From: Clostridiales bacterium
GTDB taxonomy: Bacteria; Bacillota; Clostridia; Lachnospirales; WQUN01
Direction of reading: 5' to 3'
Length of the DNA stretch: 7,261 nucleotides
NCBI GenBank assembly: GCA_031273705.1
Contig: JAISRJ010000195.1
Span: 1 to 7,261, forward strand
Below, in pieces: positions 1 through 6,530 of the stretch. Under the pieces are notes generated by a model that saw only the letters and a list, made by a program, of their open reading frames with translations, was not told the origin of the DNA and did not search any database. Every line of letters begins with the position of its first letter. Position 1 is the stretch's first letter. A program made the translations under genes and the position numbers.

Positions 1-543
1 CATGACACGACACTCGCGCAAATATTCCATACGAAAAAAATTTACCCATGTTACCCATCTAAGCCTTGATAAAAATAAGCTTTCAAGTAATTTATAAGGA
101 TAATATTCCATATGTAAACAGTTGGCGTCTTTTTTTAAGTACGGCCAGCTTTCATAATCAATAGGACGGTTAAAATCGCACCTTACCCAAACATCATTGG
201 GCCTTTTAGTCAAAACATCCGCCATAGCGGATACATATTCAGGGTGAAGTATATCGTCACAATCAGGCATACAAACAAATTCGCCGGTTACAGCCCTTAA
301 CCCATTTCTAATCGCTCCGGGAAGACCAATATTTTTTTGATCGATGATAACTACTTCATAACCGCGCTCCAACAATCGGTTCTTATAGTCGCCAATCACT
401 TCGCGAGTACCGTCCGTGCTTCCGTCGTTCACCAAAATCAGTTCTATGTTATCCCATTTTTGCGCAATAACAGAGTCCAACATTGTACCAATCCATTTTA
501 CTTTGTTGTAGCAAGGCACCATCATACTAACTTTGGCTTGCAT
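1..543 (-). CDS. Family 2 glycosyltransferase, N-terminal part (runs off left edge)
   Basis: The frame is open from an ATG at 543 to base 1, giving 181 codons with no stop, so the C-terminus lies outside the window. The protein opens with MQAKVSMMVPCYNKVKWIG, a GT-A beta-strand entry, followed by LVNDGSTDGT at residues 37-46 (nucleotide-sugar binding) and the acidic metal-binding motif PDCDD at 93-97. These are hallmarks of inverting glycosyltransferase family 2, which moves a sugar from a nucleotide sugar to a growing glycan on the cytoplasmic side of the membrane. The start is supported by GGGAG seven bases upstream. It is a paralogue of the glycosyltransferase at 2455-3771: 39 of the first 47 residues match, then similarity falls. 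It follows the fusion gene after 37 bp, the only gap in the operon. Donor and acceptor sugars cannot be predicted. Confidence 0.93.
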   Translation of the reverse strand, partial: MQAKVSMMVPCYNKVKWIGTMLDSVIAQKWDNIELILVNDGSTDGTREVIGDYKNRLLERGYEVVIIDQKNIGLPGAIRNGLRAVTGEFVCMPDCDDILHPEYVSAMADVLTKRPNDVWVRCDFNRPIDYESWPYLKKDANCLHMEYYPYKLLESLFLSRLRWVTWVNFFRMEYLRECRVM

Positions 544-550
544 ATTAAAA

Positions 551-555
551 CTCCC
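551..555 (-). promoter_or_regulatory. Ribosome binding site for the left-edge glycosyltransferase
   Basis: GGGAG on the minus strand lies seven bases before the ATG at 543. It fixes the start of the partial glycosyltransferase and sits inside the 37-bp gap after the fusion gene, so this gene has its own initiation signal rather than depending on overlap with its neighbour. Confidence 0.7.
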
Positions 556-561
556 GTTTTA

Positions 562-591
562 TTTTTTAACTTCTGATTTTTTAACTTCTGA
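562..591 (-). repeat. Perfect 15-bp tandem duplication spanning a stop codon
   Basis: Two adjacent identical 15-base units (plus strand TTTTTTAACTTCTGA at 562-576 and 577-591). On the coding strand the unit includes the last codons of the fusion gene, ATC AGA AGT, and its TAA stop. Because the period is a multiple of three, the duplicated copy puts a second TAA in the same frame 15 bases after the first (566-568). It looks like a recent slippage duplication that lengthened the gap before the next gene; no function is evident. Confidence 0.85.
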
Positions 592-2455
592 TTGGTTCTT
601 GAAAACCTTCGTCTAAAAACTTTTCCATAATACCCGCGATAGCGATGGAATCCTCCGGTGAGAGCTTATAATCCCGCATACCCGGGTTGTTGATGTTACG
701 CACAAAATCCGCTATTTCAAACCGCATTCCGTACCCCGGAAAAGAGGCGGAGAAACTTTCGTTGTCATTCGGATTCTCATAACATACCTCGAAAGATTTT
801 ATCAGCCACCAGGGTGATTTAACCAAAATATATCCCTTAGAACCGGATATTAGAAGTTGACCTTCGCTCTTAACCCCTATTCCGGTCTTAGCGCTGGCAA
901 TGGCTTCGTTATATTTTAGATATGACTTTGCGTAAGCGTCCACACTATTTTTGCTGTAAAACCGATCGAATCTTAGCTCACTATAGTCCACGCCCAGCAA
1001 TTTTATAATTGGAAGCAAAGCATAACTCCCCAATTCTGTAAAACTCCCGCCTATTGCGGGGTTATATTCTCTGGTGTTCGCTTCTTCCGGCACAAGTTTT
1101 GTAAATGCCGCCTCTATATCGCGAATCATGCCGATTCGACCATTTTTAGCGACTGCCAATAAATTCAAAAATCCGGGGGCATAAGCTGTTTTTATAGCTT
1201 CCATCAAAACCAGACCGGCGTGTTTAGCCATGTCAAACAATTCCACCGCTTCTATTTTTTTTAAAACAAGTGGTTTTTCGCATAACACATGCTTACCGGC
1301 CATTAACGCAAGTTTTGTATATCCATAATGAGTTTCGTGGGGTGAGGCAATATAAACGGCGTCTATTGCCTGCAAAAATAATCCAAAATCATCCGTCGCG
1401 GAGATTAACGCAAACTGTTTCGCAAACTCCTCCGCGCTTTTAATACGCGGATTATATACGGATATAGTATTTACGCCGCTAACAAAACGTAATTCATCCA
1501 TTGTTCGTTTCGCGATTCTGCCTGTTCCGACAATCCCAAGTTTTACAATCCCTTGTTTTTCCGCCCGTAACTCCGAACTGGAAATGTCGTTTGTGCGCTC
1601 TAGATAAACGACCTCACAATATTCCTTTATGTAATCGAACTTTCCACGCCAATCTGATCCCACGGCAAAAATACTAACTCCAAACTTTTGTATGTCATGA
1701 ATTTTTTGTCCTTCATGTTCTTCCACAATAATTTCATCTGCCAAGCCGCAGTTTCGCACATTGTCGATACGTTTTATAACAGAATCCACAACGTTCATTT
1801 TTCCTCGCTCTACATCATAATGTTCTGTCGTAACGCCCACAATCAAATAATCGCCAAGTTCTTTCGCCCGTCGCAGCAGTTTAAGATGCCCCGCGTGAAA
1901 AAGATCAAACGTGCCATATGTAATGACTTTTTTCATAAAATCCCCTCTTGCGGTATTCTTTACAGGGTTTGACGGTCCAAAGATTATCATTGGCTGCTCG
2001 AAACATATGCCGGTATATGTTACACATGGCTTCCTCTCACGTAAAATAGTGCTGGAAATACCTTTAGTGTAAGGAAAAAAGACCAAATCCACTCCTAAAT
2101 TCGTGAGTTCATCTTTTTCTGTCAACCAATCATTGGATATGTGGTCGTCTCCGCTGAACATTGCGTTGAATTTATATTTTTTCCAGGCATTCACCTTATT
2201 TGACAAATCCAGTGTGGTAATATCAACTTCATCTACATATTTGAGAGCGGCTACCATTTCCATCCGCTCTTGTAATCCAATAACAGGGGTTTTACGCTTA
2301 TTTCTTTTTATAATATCATCACTCATTACACCGACTATCAATCGGCTACAATGTTCTTTGGCTTTGCGGATCAAATTAATATGGCCTATATGCAGCATGT
2401 CAAACGCTCCGGATATATAACCTATGTTCCATTGCTTCTGATTAACAAGCGGCAT
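581..2455 (-). CDS. Trifunctional fusion: two cytidylyltransferase domains plus Gfo/Idh/MocA oxidoreductase
   Basis: A 624-residue fusion of three domains. Residues about 8-141 form a cytidylyltransferase with HIGH at 22-25, ERMEMV at 63-68 and YTKGISST at 129-136. Residues 174-300 form a second, TagD-like one starting MKKVITYGTFDL, with HAGH at 187-190, VGSDWRGKFD at 265-274 and RTNDISSS at 287-294. Enzymes of this family make CDP-alcohols (CDP-glycerol in TagD) from CTP and an alcohol phosphate. Residues 304-624 form a Gfo/Idh/MocA-type NAD(P)-dependent oxidoreductase with GTGRIA at 310-315 and CEKP at 392-395. A 32-residue linker (142-173) resembling no domain separates the cytidylyltransferases. 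The start overlaps the previous stop by one base (TAATG), with GAGG eight bases upstream. A second strong ribosome binding site precedes codon 174. Domain calls are secure; substrates are unknown (glycerol, choline or another polyol phosphate). Confidence 0.92.
   Translation of the reverse strand: MPLVNQKQWNIGYISGAFDMLHIGHINLIRKAKEHCSRLIVGVMSDDIIKRNKRKTPVIGLQERMEMVAALKYVDEVDITTLDLSNKVNAWKKYKFNAMFSGDDHISNDWLTEKDELTNLGVDLVFFPYTKGISSTILRERKPCVTYTGICFEQPMIIFGPSNPVKNTARGDFMKKVITYGTFDLFHAGHLKLLRRAKELGDYLIVGVTTEHYDVERGKMNVVDSVIKRIDNVRNCGLADEIIVEEHEGQKIHDIQKFGVSIFAVGSDWRGKFDYIKEYCEVVYLERTNDISSSELRAEKQGIVKLGIVGTGRIAKRTMDELRFVSGVNTISVYNPRIKSAEEFAKQFALISATDDFGLFLQAIDAVYIASPHETHYGYTKLALMAGKHVLCEKPLVLKKIEAVELFDMAKHAGLVLMEAIKTAYAPGFLNLLAVAKNGRIGMIRDIEAAFTKLVPEEANTREYNPAIGGSFTELGSYALLPIIKLLGVDYSELRFDRFYSKNSVDAYAKSYLKYNEAIASAKTGIGVKSEGQLLISGSKGYILVKSPWWLIKSFEVCYENPNDNESFSASFPGYGMRFEIADFVRNINNPGMRDYKLSPEDSIAIAGIMEKFLDEGFQEPIRS
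1934..1948 (-). promoter_or_regulatory. Internal ribosome binding site and ATG inside the fusion gene
   Basis: On the minus strand AGAGGGGA (1948-1941), then four T, then ATG (1936-1934) at codon 174. The protein from this ATG begins MKKVITYGTFDLFHAGH, which matches the natural N-terminus of free-standing TagD enzymes as I recall them. Initiation here would give a 451-residue cytidylyltransferase-oxidoreductase lacking the first domain. The site is as good as or better than that of the full-length start, so two products, or an ancestral separate gene, are plausible. Whether it is used cannot be seen from sequence. Confidence 0.55.
1937..2032 (-). other. Linker between the two cytidylyltransferase domains, possibly former intergenic DNA
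   Basis: These 96 bases encode residues 142-173 of the fusion. The peptide lies after the normal end of the first cytidylyltransferase domain and before the TagD-like start of the second. It resembles no domain, is not a typical flexible Gly/Ser/Pro or charged linker, and its DNA holds a palindrome and a strong ribosome binding site. The simplest reading is that two adjacent genes were joined in frame by loss of a stop. This is inference. Confidence 0.4.
2002..2021. repeat. 20-bp near-perfect palindrome in the linker
   Basis: AACATATGCCGGTATATGTT has twofold symmetry about 2011/2012, with nine of ten pairs complementary; only 2009/2014 (G/T) fails, and it could pair as a G-U wobble in one RNA orientation. 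It is centred about 75 bases before the internal ATG at 1936. It could be an operator-like dyad or an RNA hairpin left over from an intergenic region. No uridine tract follows, so it is not a terminator. Confidence 0.6.
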
Positions 2456-3771
2456 TACTTTAACCTCGCATTTTTAAACTGCGGATAGTATAAGGTTGAT
2501 ATTAGATGTGTTATCTCTAATAAATTAAAAACGCGGATATTTCTTCCAACTAATTCTTCTCGTATTTCCTCCTCTATTTGGCGGTCAATGGGAAATAGCA
2601 GTATTGTATCTTTATCAGCCAGGGAAGCGAAGTCCGGCTTTAAAATATCAGTACCTTCCCCCGCTTTATCCCACAGTTCCGTTGGCCGCCACTTCGTAGC
2701 GTTTAGGCATGGAAGAAGCCGTTTCGCCATTCGTCCAAGGGCGCCGTAACCGATTACCCTACCCAAGGGCGCTTCCTCAAATTCTATATTCAGCACGGAT
2801 AACATGATTGCGGTAAAAAGATACTTGCCCTTGTCTAGCAAAATTGTTTTGGGCTGAATATATGGGGACGGTTCAAAAATTGTGTTTAGAAATTGCGAAG
2901 TTTCCACGGCAAGCGTTTCCAAATGCTTAACTCCGTCAGGCGCATTTGGACAGTGCAGGAATAACTCTTGTATATAAGATAAACGCGCTAGTGTTAACAG
3001 CCTTTTTTTTTCCGTTCTCTGGTAGGTCAGTCTTTTTATGGACCAATTATATAAATACAAAAAGTCATTATAAAAAGACGTTATATCTTCATATCTATAA
3101 AATTTATACAAATCACTCGCGAATATATTATACTGATAAAGATCTTCATGAAAATATTTTAGTTTGCCCTTGCCCGCCATCAACGGAATGGCTACCAGTG
3201 GTTCATAAGTTTTACGATTTTCCACACACCAATTCTCTGTCATACCGCATTTTTTAATATATGAAACTCTTGCCATATATATCCAAACCGTGCTTATCAC
3301 TACCCTAAACAGCCATTTTTCCAATAATCGCGAAGTGTCTTGTGGATAATTTTTTATAATTGTATTACTTACTGTTTTTTGATTATCCTTGCACTCTTTA
3401 TAAGAACAGGCCGCCCATTCATAGTCCGAATGAGTATCCAGCCAACCGGCCATTCGTGACACATATTCCGGATCAATCGCGTCGTCGCAGTCCACAAGAC
3501 AGTAATATTCCCCGGTCACGCGTATTAGACCGGCGTACACAGCCGCGCAGCAGCCCCCGTTTTCTTGGTCCACAATGATAAGCTCATATCCTCTTATCCG
3601 TATTTTGGGTTCATATTGGCTGATAATTTGGCGAGTGCCGTCCGTACTGCCATCATTTACAAGTATTAATTCTATGTTATCCCAAATCTGACCAATAACG
3701 CTTTCTAACATAGCGCCAATCATTTGCACTTTGTTATAACACGGAACAACCATACTTACTTTGCTCTGCAT
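2455..3771 (-). CDS. Family 2 glycosyltransferase with C-terminal Rossmann-type module
   Basis: A 438-residue protein. Residues 1-125 are a GT-A catalytic domain: VSMVVPCYNKV at 5-15, LVNDGSTDGT at 37-46 and VDCDD at 93-97 for metal and nucleotide-sugar binding. The usual family 2 stretch of the form NxGxxxARNxGL is replaced by NGGCCAAVYAGL at 71-82, with a Cys pair. A helical middle follows, then a C-terminal module beginning RVIGYGALGRMAKRL at 338-352, a GxGxxG dinucleotide-binding-like turn also seen in the two preceding genes. No membrane segment is evident; the enzyme likely acts on a lipid-linked glycan at the inner membrane face. GGAGAG lies seven bases before the ATG, and the start directly abuts the LicD-family stop. 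The coding strand carries a run of nine A at codons 254-257. Linkage and sugar are unknown. Confidence 0.93.
   Translation of the reverse strand: MQSKVSMVVPCYNKVQMIGAMLESVIGQIWDNIELILVNDGSTDGTRQIISQYEPKIRIRGYELIIVDQENGGCCAAVYAGLIRVTGEYYCLVDCDDAIDPEYVSRMAGWLDTHSDYEWAACSYKECKDNQKTVSNTIIKNYPQDTSRLLEKWLFRVVISTVWIYMARVSYIKKCGMTENWCVENRKTYEPLVAIPLMAGKGKLKYFHEDLYQYNIFASDLYKFYRYEDITSFYNDFLYLYNWSIKRLTYQRTEKKRLLTLARLSYIQELFLHCPNAPDGVKHLETLAVETSQFLNTIFEPSPYIQPKTILLDKGKYLFTAIMLSVLNIEFEEAPLGRVIGYGALGRMAKRLLPCLNATKWRPTELWDKAGEGTDILKPDFASLADKDTILLFPIDRQIEEEIREELVGRNIRVFNLLEITHLISTLYYPQFKNARLK
3003..3011 (-). repeat. Run of nine A in the coding strand of the glycosyltransferase
   Basis: The longest homopolymer noticed in the window encodes Glu-Lys-Lys-Arg at residues 254-257. 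Gain of one A leads to a TGA about 25 codons later; loss of one A gives TAA three codons after the tract. Either change leaves the catalytic domain but removes the C-terminal module. It is a candidate slippage site; nothing in one sequence shows that it varies. Confidence 0.8.
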
Positions 3772-4917
3772 TTACACACTCTCCAAATACTTCAAACCAT
3801 CAATAAATATGTAATAATCAAAAATATCCATACTTTCAAGCTGATTTGCGATTTCTTCATAATGTATGCTCGTGATTATAAAACTAGTACCATTGTCAAT
3901 CAACGAGGGTAAATCTTTTGGGGAACGTACGTAAATACCATGTGCGTAACTGCCCCAAAGGGTTTCCGCGTTATCAAAGGCGCAGATTATATCTAGACCT
4001 GTTCCATATCTGTCCAGCCAGATTCGCAGACTGTTCCCCGCCCCAAACAGCATAATTTTCTTACCTTTGGTACCGATAAGCATATCAGTATACCGACGAA
4101 TATATTCTTTATAGGATCGATTAATATCAACCACCGCGTTAGCGGTGCGCGGAGCTTTGCGGTATTTTAAATCCGGTTCGTCAATCCCACCCGGATAAGA
4201 CGCGATTAATATTTCTTTCCAACCTATAGGAGCGGGCACCGCAATTCCTTCAAAATTCATAGGAGTTGACTTGCTAAACCACTCTTTATTAAAGACTCGC
4301 CGCCCGCGCTCGCCAATCAGAACAGGTAAAGCGTAATATGGGGCGTTAGAGTATCTTGAGCAAAATTCATTATACCTACGCGCGAAAAAATCATAACAAC
4401 CCGCAATCCCTCCCGCACTATAACAGTACGCCAACCTGTCGGTTGAAGCTTCCGCGCCTTCGCATTCATCCAGTGCCGCGGACGCAAGCATTTGAGCTTG
4501 TATCTTTAAGACTGTTCGTTGAATCAGCTTAGCGGTTTCCCCGTTGGGCACGTCGTCCAGCGGCAGAATATCTATGTACGCGCCCATATTGCCGCCTCTG
4601 GTAAGACCATTGGGAAAATTTGTAATCACCGCCGTATCGCTTCGACGCAATCGAACAAAGCGCGGAGCGGCGGCGGGGTCATTGTAATGGGTTTGCAGGA
4701 AGTAAGGCTCTTTAAACCAAAAGGCGTTTTCACACAGCCGATCGTAATCCGAACGAGGCAACGCCACATCAATATCAACGTCCCATGGAATAAAACCTTC
4801 ATTTCTAACCGCGCCCAGTAAAGTTCCGAACATTACATACCATGTAAGTTCTTCTGCGTTAGCTGTTTCTGCGAATTTCATCAATATGTCCAGTTCGACT
4901 TGCTGAAGCGCGGTCAT
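3772..4917 (-). CDS. LicD-family phosphotransferase with C-terminal Rossmann-type module
   Basis: A 381-residue protein. Residues about 1-275 are a LicD/fukutin-type nucleotidyltransferase-fold domain: FGTLLGAVRNEGFIPWDVDID at 30-50 (continuous), with the acidic trio D46, D48, D50 that binds metal, then MGAYIDILPLDDVP at 111-124 with D116 and D121. LicD enzymes transfer phosphocholine from CDP-choline to teichoic acid or lipopolysaccharide; the related fukutins transfer ribitol phosphate from CDP-ribitol. Placement beside two cytidylyltransferase domains fits use of a CDP-alcohol made by the fusion protein. Residues 286-381 form an added module with IMLFGAGNSLRIWL at 288-301 and FDN at 314-316, like a dinucleotide-binding fold. 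The start overlaps the previous stop by four bases (ATGA), so it is probably translationally coupled. The transferred group (choline, glycerol, ribitol or other) cannot be decided here, so I give no symbol. Confidence 0.92.
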   Translation of the reverse strand: MTALQQVELDILMKFAETANAEELTWYVMFGTLLGAVRNEGFIPWDVDIDVALPRSDYDRLCENAFWFKEPYFLQTHYNDPAAAPRFVRLRRSDTAVITNFPNGLTRGGNMGAYIDILPLDDVPNGETAKLIQRTVLKIQAQMLASAALDECEGAEASTDRLAYCYSAGGIAGCYDFFARRYNEFCSRYSNAPYYALPVLIGERGRRVFNKEWFSKSTPMNFEGIAVPAPIGWKEILIASYPGGIDEPDLKYRKAPRTANAVVDINRSYKEYIRRYTDMLIGTKGKKIMLFGAGNSLRIWLDRYGTGLDIICAFDNAETLWGSYAHGIYVRSPKDLPSLIDNGTSFIITSIHYEEIANQLESMDIFDYYIFIDGLKYLESV

Positions 4918-6530
4918 AACTCATCCAATAATAAGACAGGTATCTCTACTCGCCGTCTTATATCATCCGCGATAGATATTCCGTTCTTTATACTTACGAG
5001 TATCACATCGGCTGAACTTGCGTTTGCTATCTCTGATATTGATCTGCTGTCTTTAAAACCTTGATCCATTACGCAGGCTACCCGCAAACCTAAGTCCTTT
5101 ATGGCTCGCTCTAATCTTTTGCCTCGCACTCCATAACCATAAATCGCTATATGTTTAAGTTCCGATAAACGCAAATACTCCAATTTACATTTAAGTCTAA
5201 ACAAAGAAATTGTTTCTATGGAGTTTTGAGTTGCAAGATCCAGATCCGTGGTCGCTTCTGGATTAAAAACTTCATCATATGTTTTCCGCATTGCGAGTAC
5301 CAATTCACTCCACTTCTTTTTTAGACCAAAATATTCCCGCAAATCCTCAAACACGCTCTCAAACATTGGATCTTTTGAAAAAACCTCCGAAAACTTTATT
5401 GACATAATCATTCTTGCCACGGCTATATCCGGATCCGCGTCTTGCCAGCAAAATTCCTGATCAAAGAAGAGTAATTCGTCTGTTTCATAATTATAAAAGC
5501 AATTGGCCGGGACCATTTCCCAATAACATTTACCGTATTTGGCCGATTTATAAATATATTCTTTAATTCTGTCAAATTGTTTAATCATACCTTTGACGTT
5601 AAGTGCTCCTTCGCAAAATTTTTCCGCCCAATAATCCCATAATGTGGGCATAGAAATTCTGGGCATTACAAGGCAGTTGTTTTCAATTTCGCAGTCTATT
5701 ACAGGCACACCTAACGATTTTAATTCCATATGGTTTTGATATATAGCGCGAACACCTGCCTCGGAATCTTTATACAGCGGAATTTTTCTAACAGTATTAT
5801 CATTTCGCACTGTCGTCGCGTAACATTTAGAATGTCCGCGATAAGCGGTGACAGAAGCATAATCCACGGTACACGGAATGTCCGCCTCGCAAACTCTGGA
5901 TTCTACCAAGTAAGCTCCGCACATAAAAGTAAAAGCCCCTTCGGAAATGATACTCCTGTATAAAGCTCGTTCGTCAAATGTGAGGGACGAATCACAGTCT
6001 ATGTAGGGCACAAATCGCTGATTAAAAAATTTATTAGGTAAATAATTGTCACTGTAAATTTCCCTTGCAAACCAGTGGTCTGTAAGAGGATAATACCATT
6101 TCTGACCCTTAAAGCCCGCTATCTTTAGATTAGACGATAATTCAGCTTTACTCGGCAGAGGATCTTTTCCTGTTCGCGTAAGAGTATCATATGGGCGACC
6201 GGTATTTTGGGCTTTATGCCCCGCCCAATATCTTAAAGCGAACGGATTTTCGTAGGCCAGAAGCAATCGACCATGCTCGCCAAGCCTTTTACGGAAGCTC
6301 TCGAGTGTTGAGACATCAAAATCTGTAGGATCTAAAATAATGATGTAATCAAAAAAAAGGCTATCTTTTCTTTGAAAACTAACAAAGCAATTACGGGCTT
6401 TCAGCATATCTGTCAATACGCCGTCGCTGCAATCCAATATATTTGCGCCGGCTTCAAATGGATACCAACACAATATCCCTTCCCTCATTGGCGAGGAGCG
6501 ATAAAAATTGTACAGAGATTCACTTAACAT
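4914..6530 (-). CDS. Multidomain protein: degenerate methyltransferase-like, kinase-like and Rossmann-type modules
   Basis: A 538-residue protein of no firmly named function. Residues about 15-165 resemble a class I S-adenosylmethionine methyltransferase found in clostridial-type capsule loci: ILDCSDGVLTDML at 31-43 sits where the glycine-rich motif would be, FDYIIILDP at 60-68 is like the second core strand, and GEHGRLLLAYENPFALRYWAG at 84-104 is followed by TGRPYD and IYSDNYLP at 158-165. The glycine-rich GxGxG is lost, so cofactor binding is doubtful. Residues about 225-430 look kinase-like: VPANCFYNYETDELLFFDQEF at 340-360 recalls the catalytic loop and metal-binding Asp of choline-kinase-type folds. 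Residues 459-538 start KHIAIYGYGVRGKRL, a GxGxxG module shared with the next two genes. The start overlaps the previous stop by 11 bases and lacks a clear Shine-Dalgarno site, suggesting coupled translation. Role: likely glycan or alcohol modification or phosphorylation (inference). Confidence 0.85.
   Translation of the reverse strand: MLSESLYNFYRSSPMREGILCWYPFEAGANILDCSDGVLTDMLKARNCFVSFQRKDSLFFDYIIILDPTDFDVSTLESFRKRLGEHGRLLLAYENPFALRYWAGHKAQNTGRPYDTLTRTGKDPLPSKAELSSNLKIAGFKGQKWYYPLTDHWFAREIYSDNYLPNKFFNQRFVPYIDCDSSLTFDERALYRSIISEGAFTFMCGAYLVESRVCEADIPCTVDYASVTAYRGHSKCYATTVRNDNTVRKIPLYKDSEAGVRAIYQNHMELKSLGVPVIDCEIENNCLVMPRISMPTLWDYWAEKFCEGALNVKGMIKQFDRIKEYIYKSAKYGKCYWEMVPANCFYNYETDELLFFDQEFCWQDADPDIAVARMIMSIKFSEVFSKDPMFESVFEDLREYFGLKKKWSELVLAMRKTYDEVFNPEATTDLDLATQNSIETISLFRLKCKLEYLRLSELKHIAIYGYGVRGKRLERAIKDLGLRVACVMDQGFKDSRSISEIANASSADVILVSIKNGISIADDIRRRVEIPVLLLDEL

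Noticed and set aside
337..576. Rightward open frame at 337-576
   Set aside because: It is antisense to the glycosyltransferase donor-binding region and its product has no recognisable features.
544..580. Possible terminator in the 37-bp gap between the fusion gene and the left glycosyltransferase
   Set aside because: The gap is filled by a direct repeat and a ribosome binding site; no hairpin followed by a T run is present on the coding strand.
1983..1988. GATAAT, a -10-like hexamer on the coding strand in the linker
   Set aside because: No acceptable -35 hexamer is found 16-18 bases upstream, and such hexamers are common by chance in AT-rich DNA; kept only as a note under the palindrome.
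1905..2027. A 40-codon minus-strand frame overlapping the linker, with ATG at 2027 preceded by AGAGGAAG
   Set aside because: It runs out of frame into the conserved start of the second cytidylyltransferase, its product resembles nothing known, and the overlapping main frame has clear domain evidence on both sides.
1688..2420. Rightward open frames at 1688-1972 and 2103-2420
   Set aside because: They lie antisense to conserved cytidylyltransferase motifs, lack recognisable domains, and have no convincing ribosome binding sites; they are shadows of the leftward gene.
6351..6358. Eight-base homopolymer (A8 on the plus strand), and a similar T8 at 1255-1262
   Set aside because: They encode ordinary Phe or Lys codons and are shorter than the nine-A tract; runs of eight are expected in a sequence of this composition.
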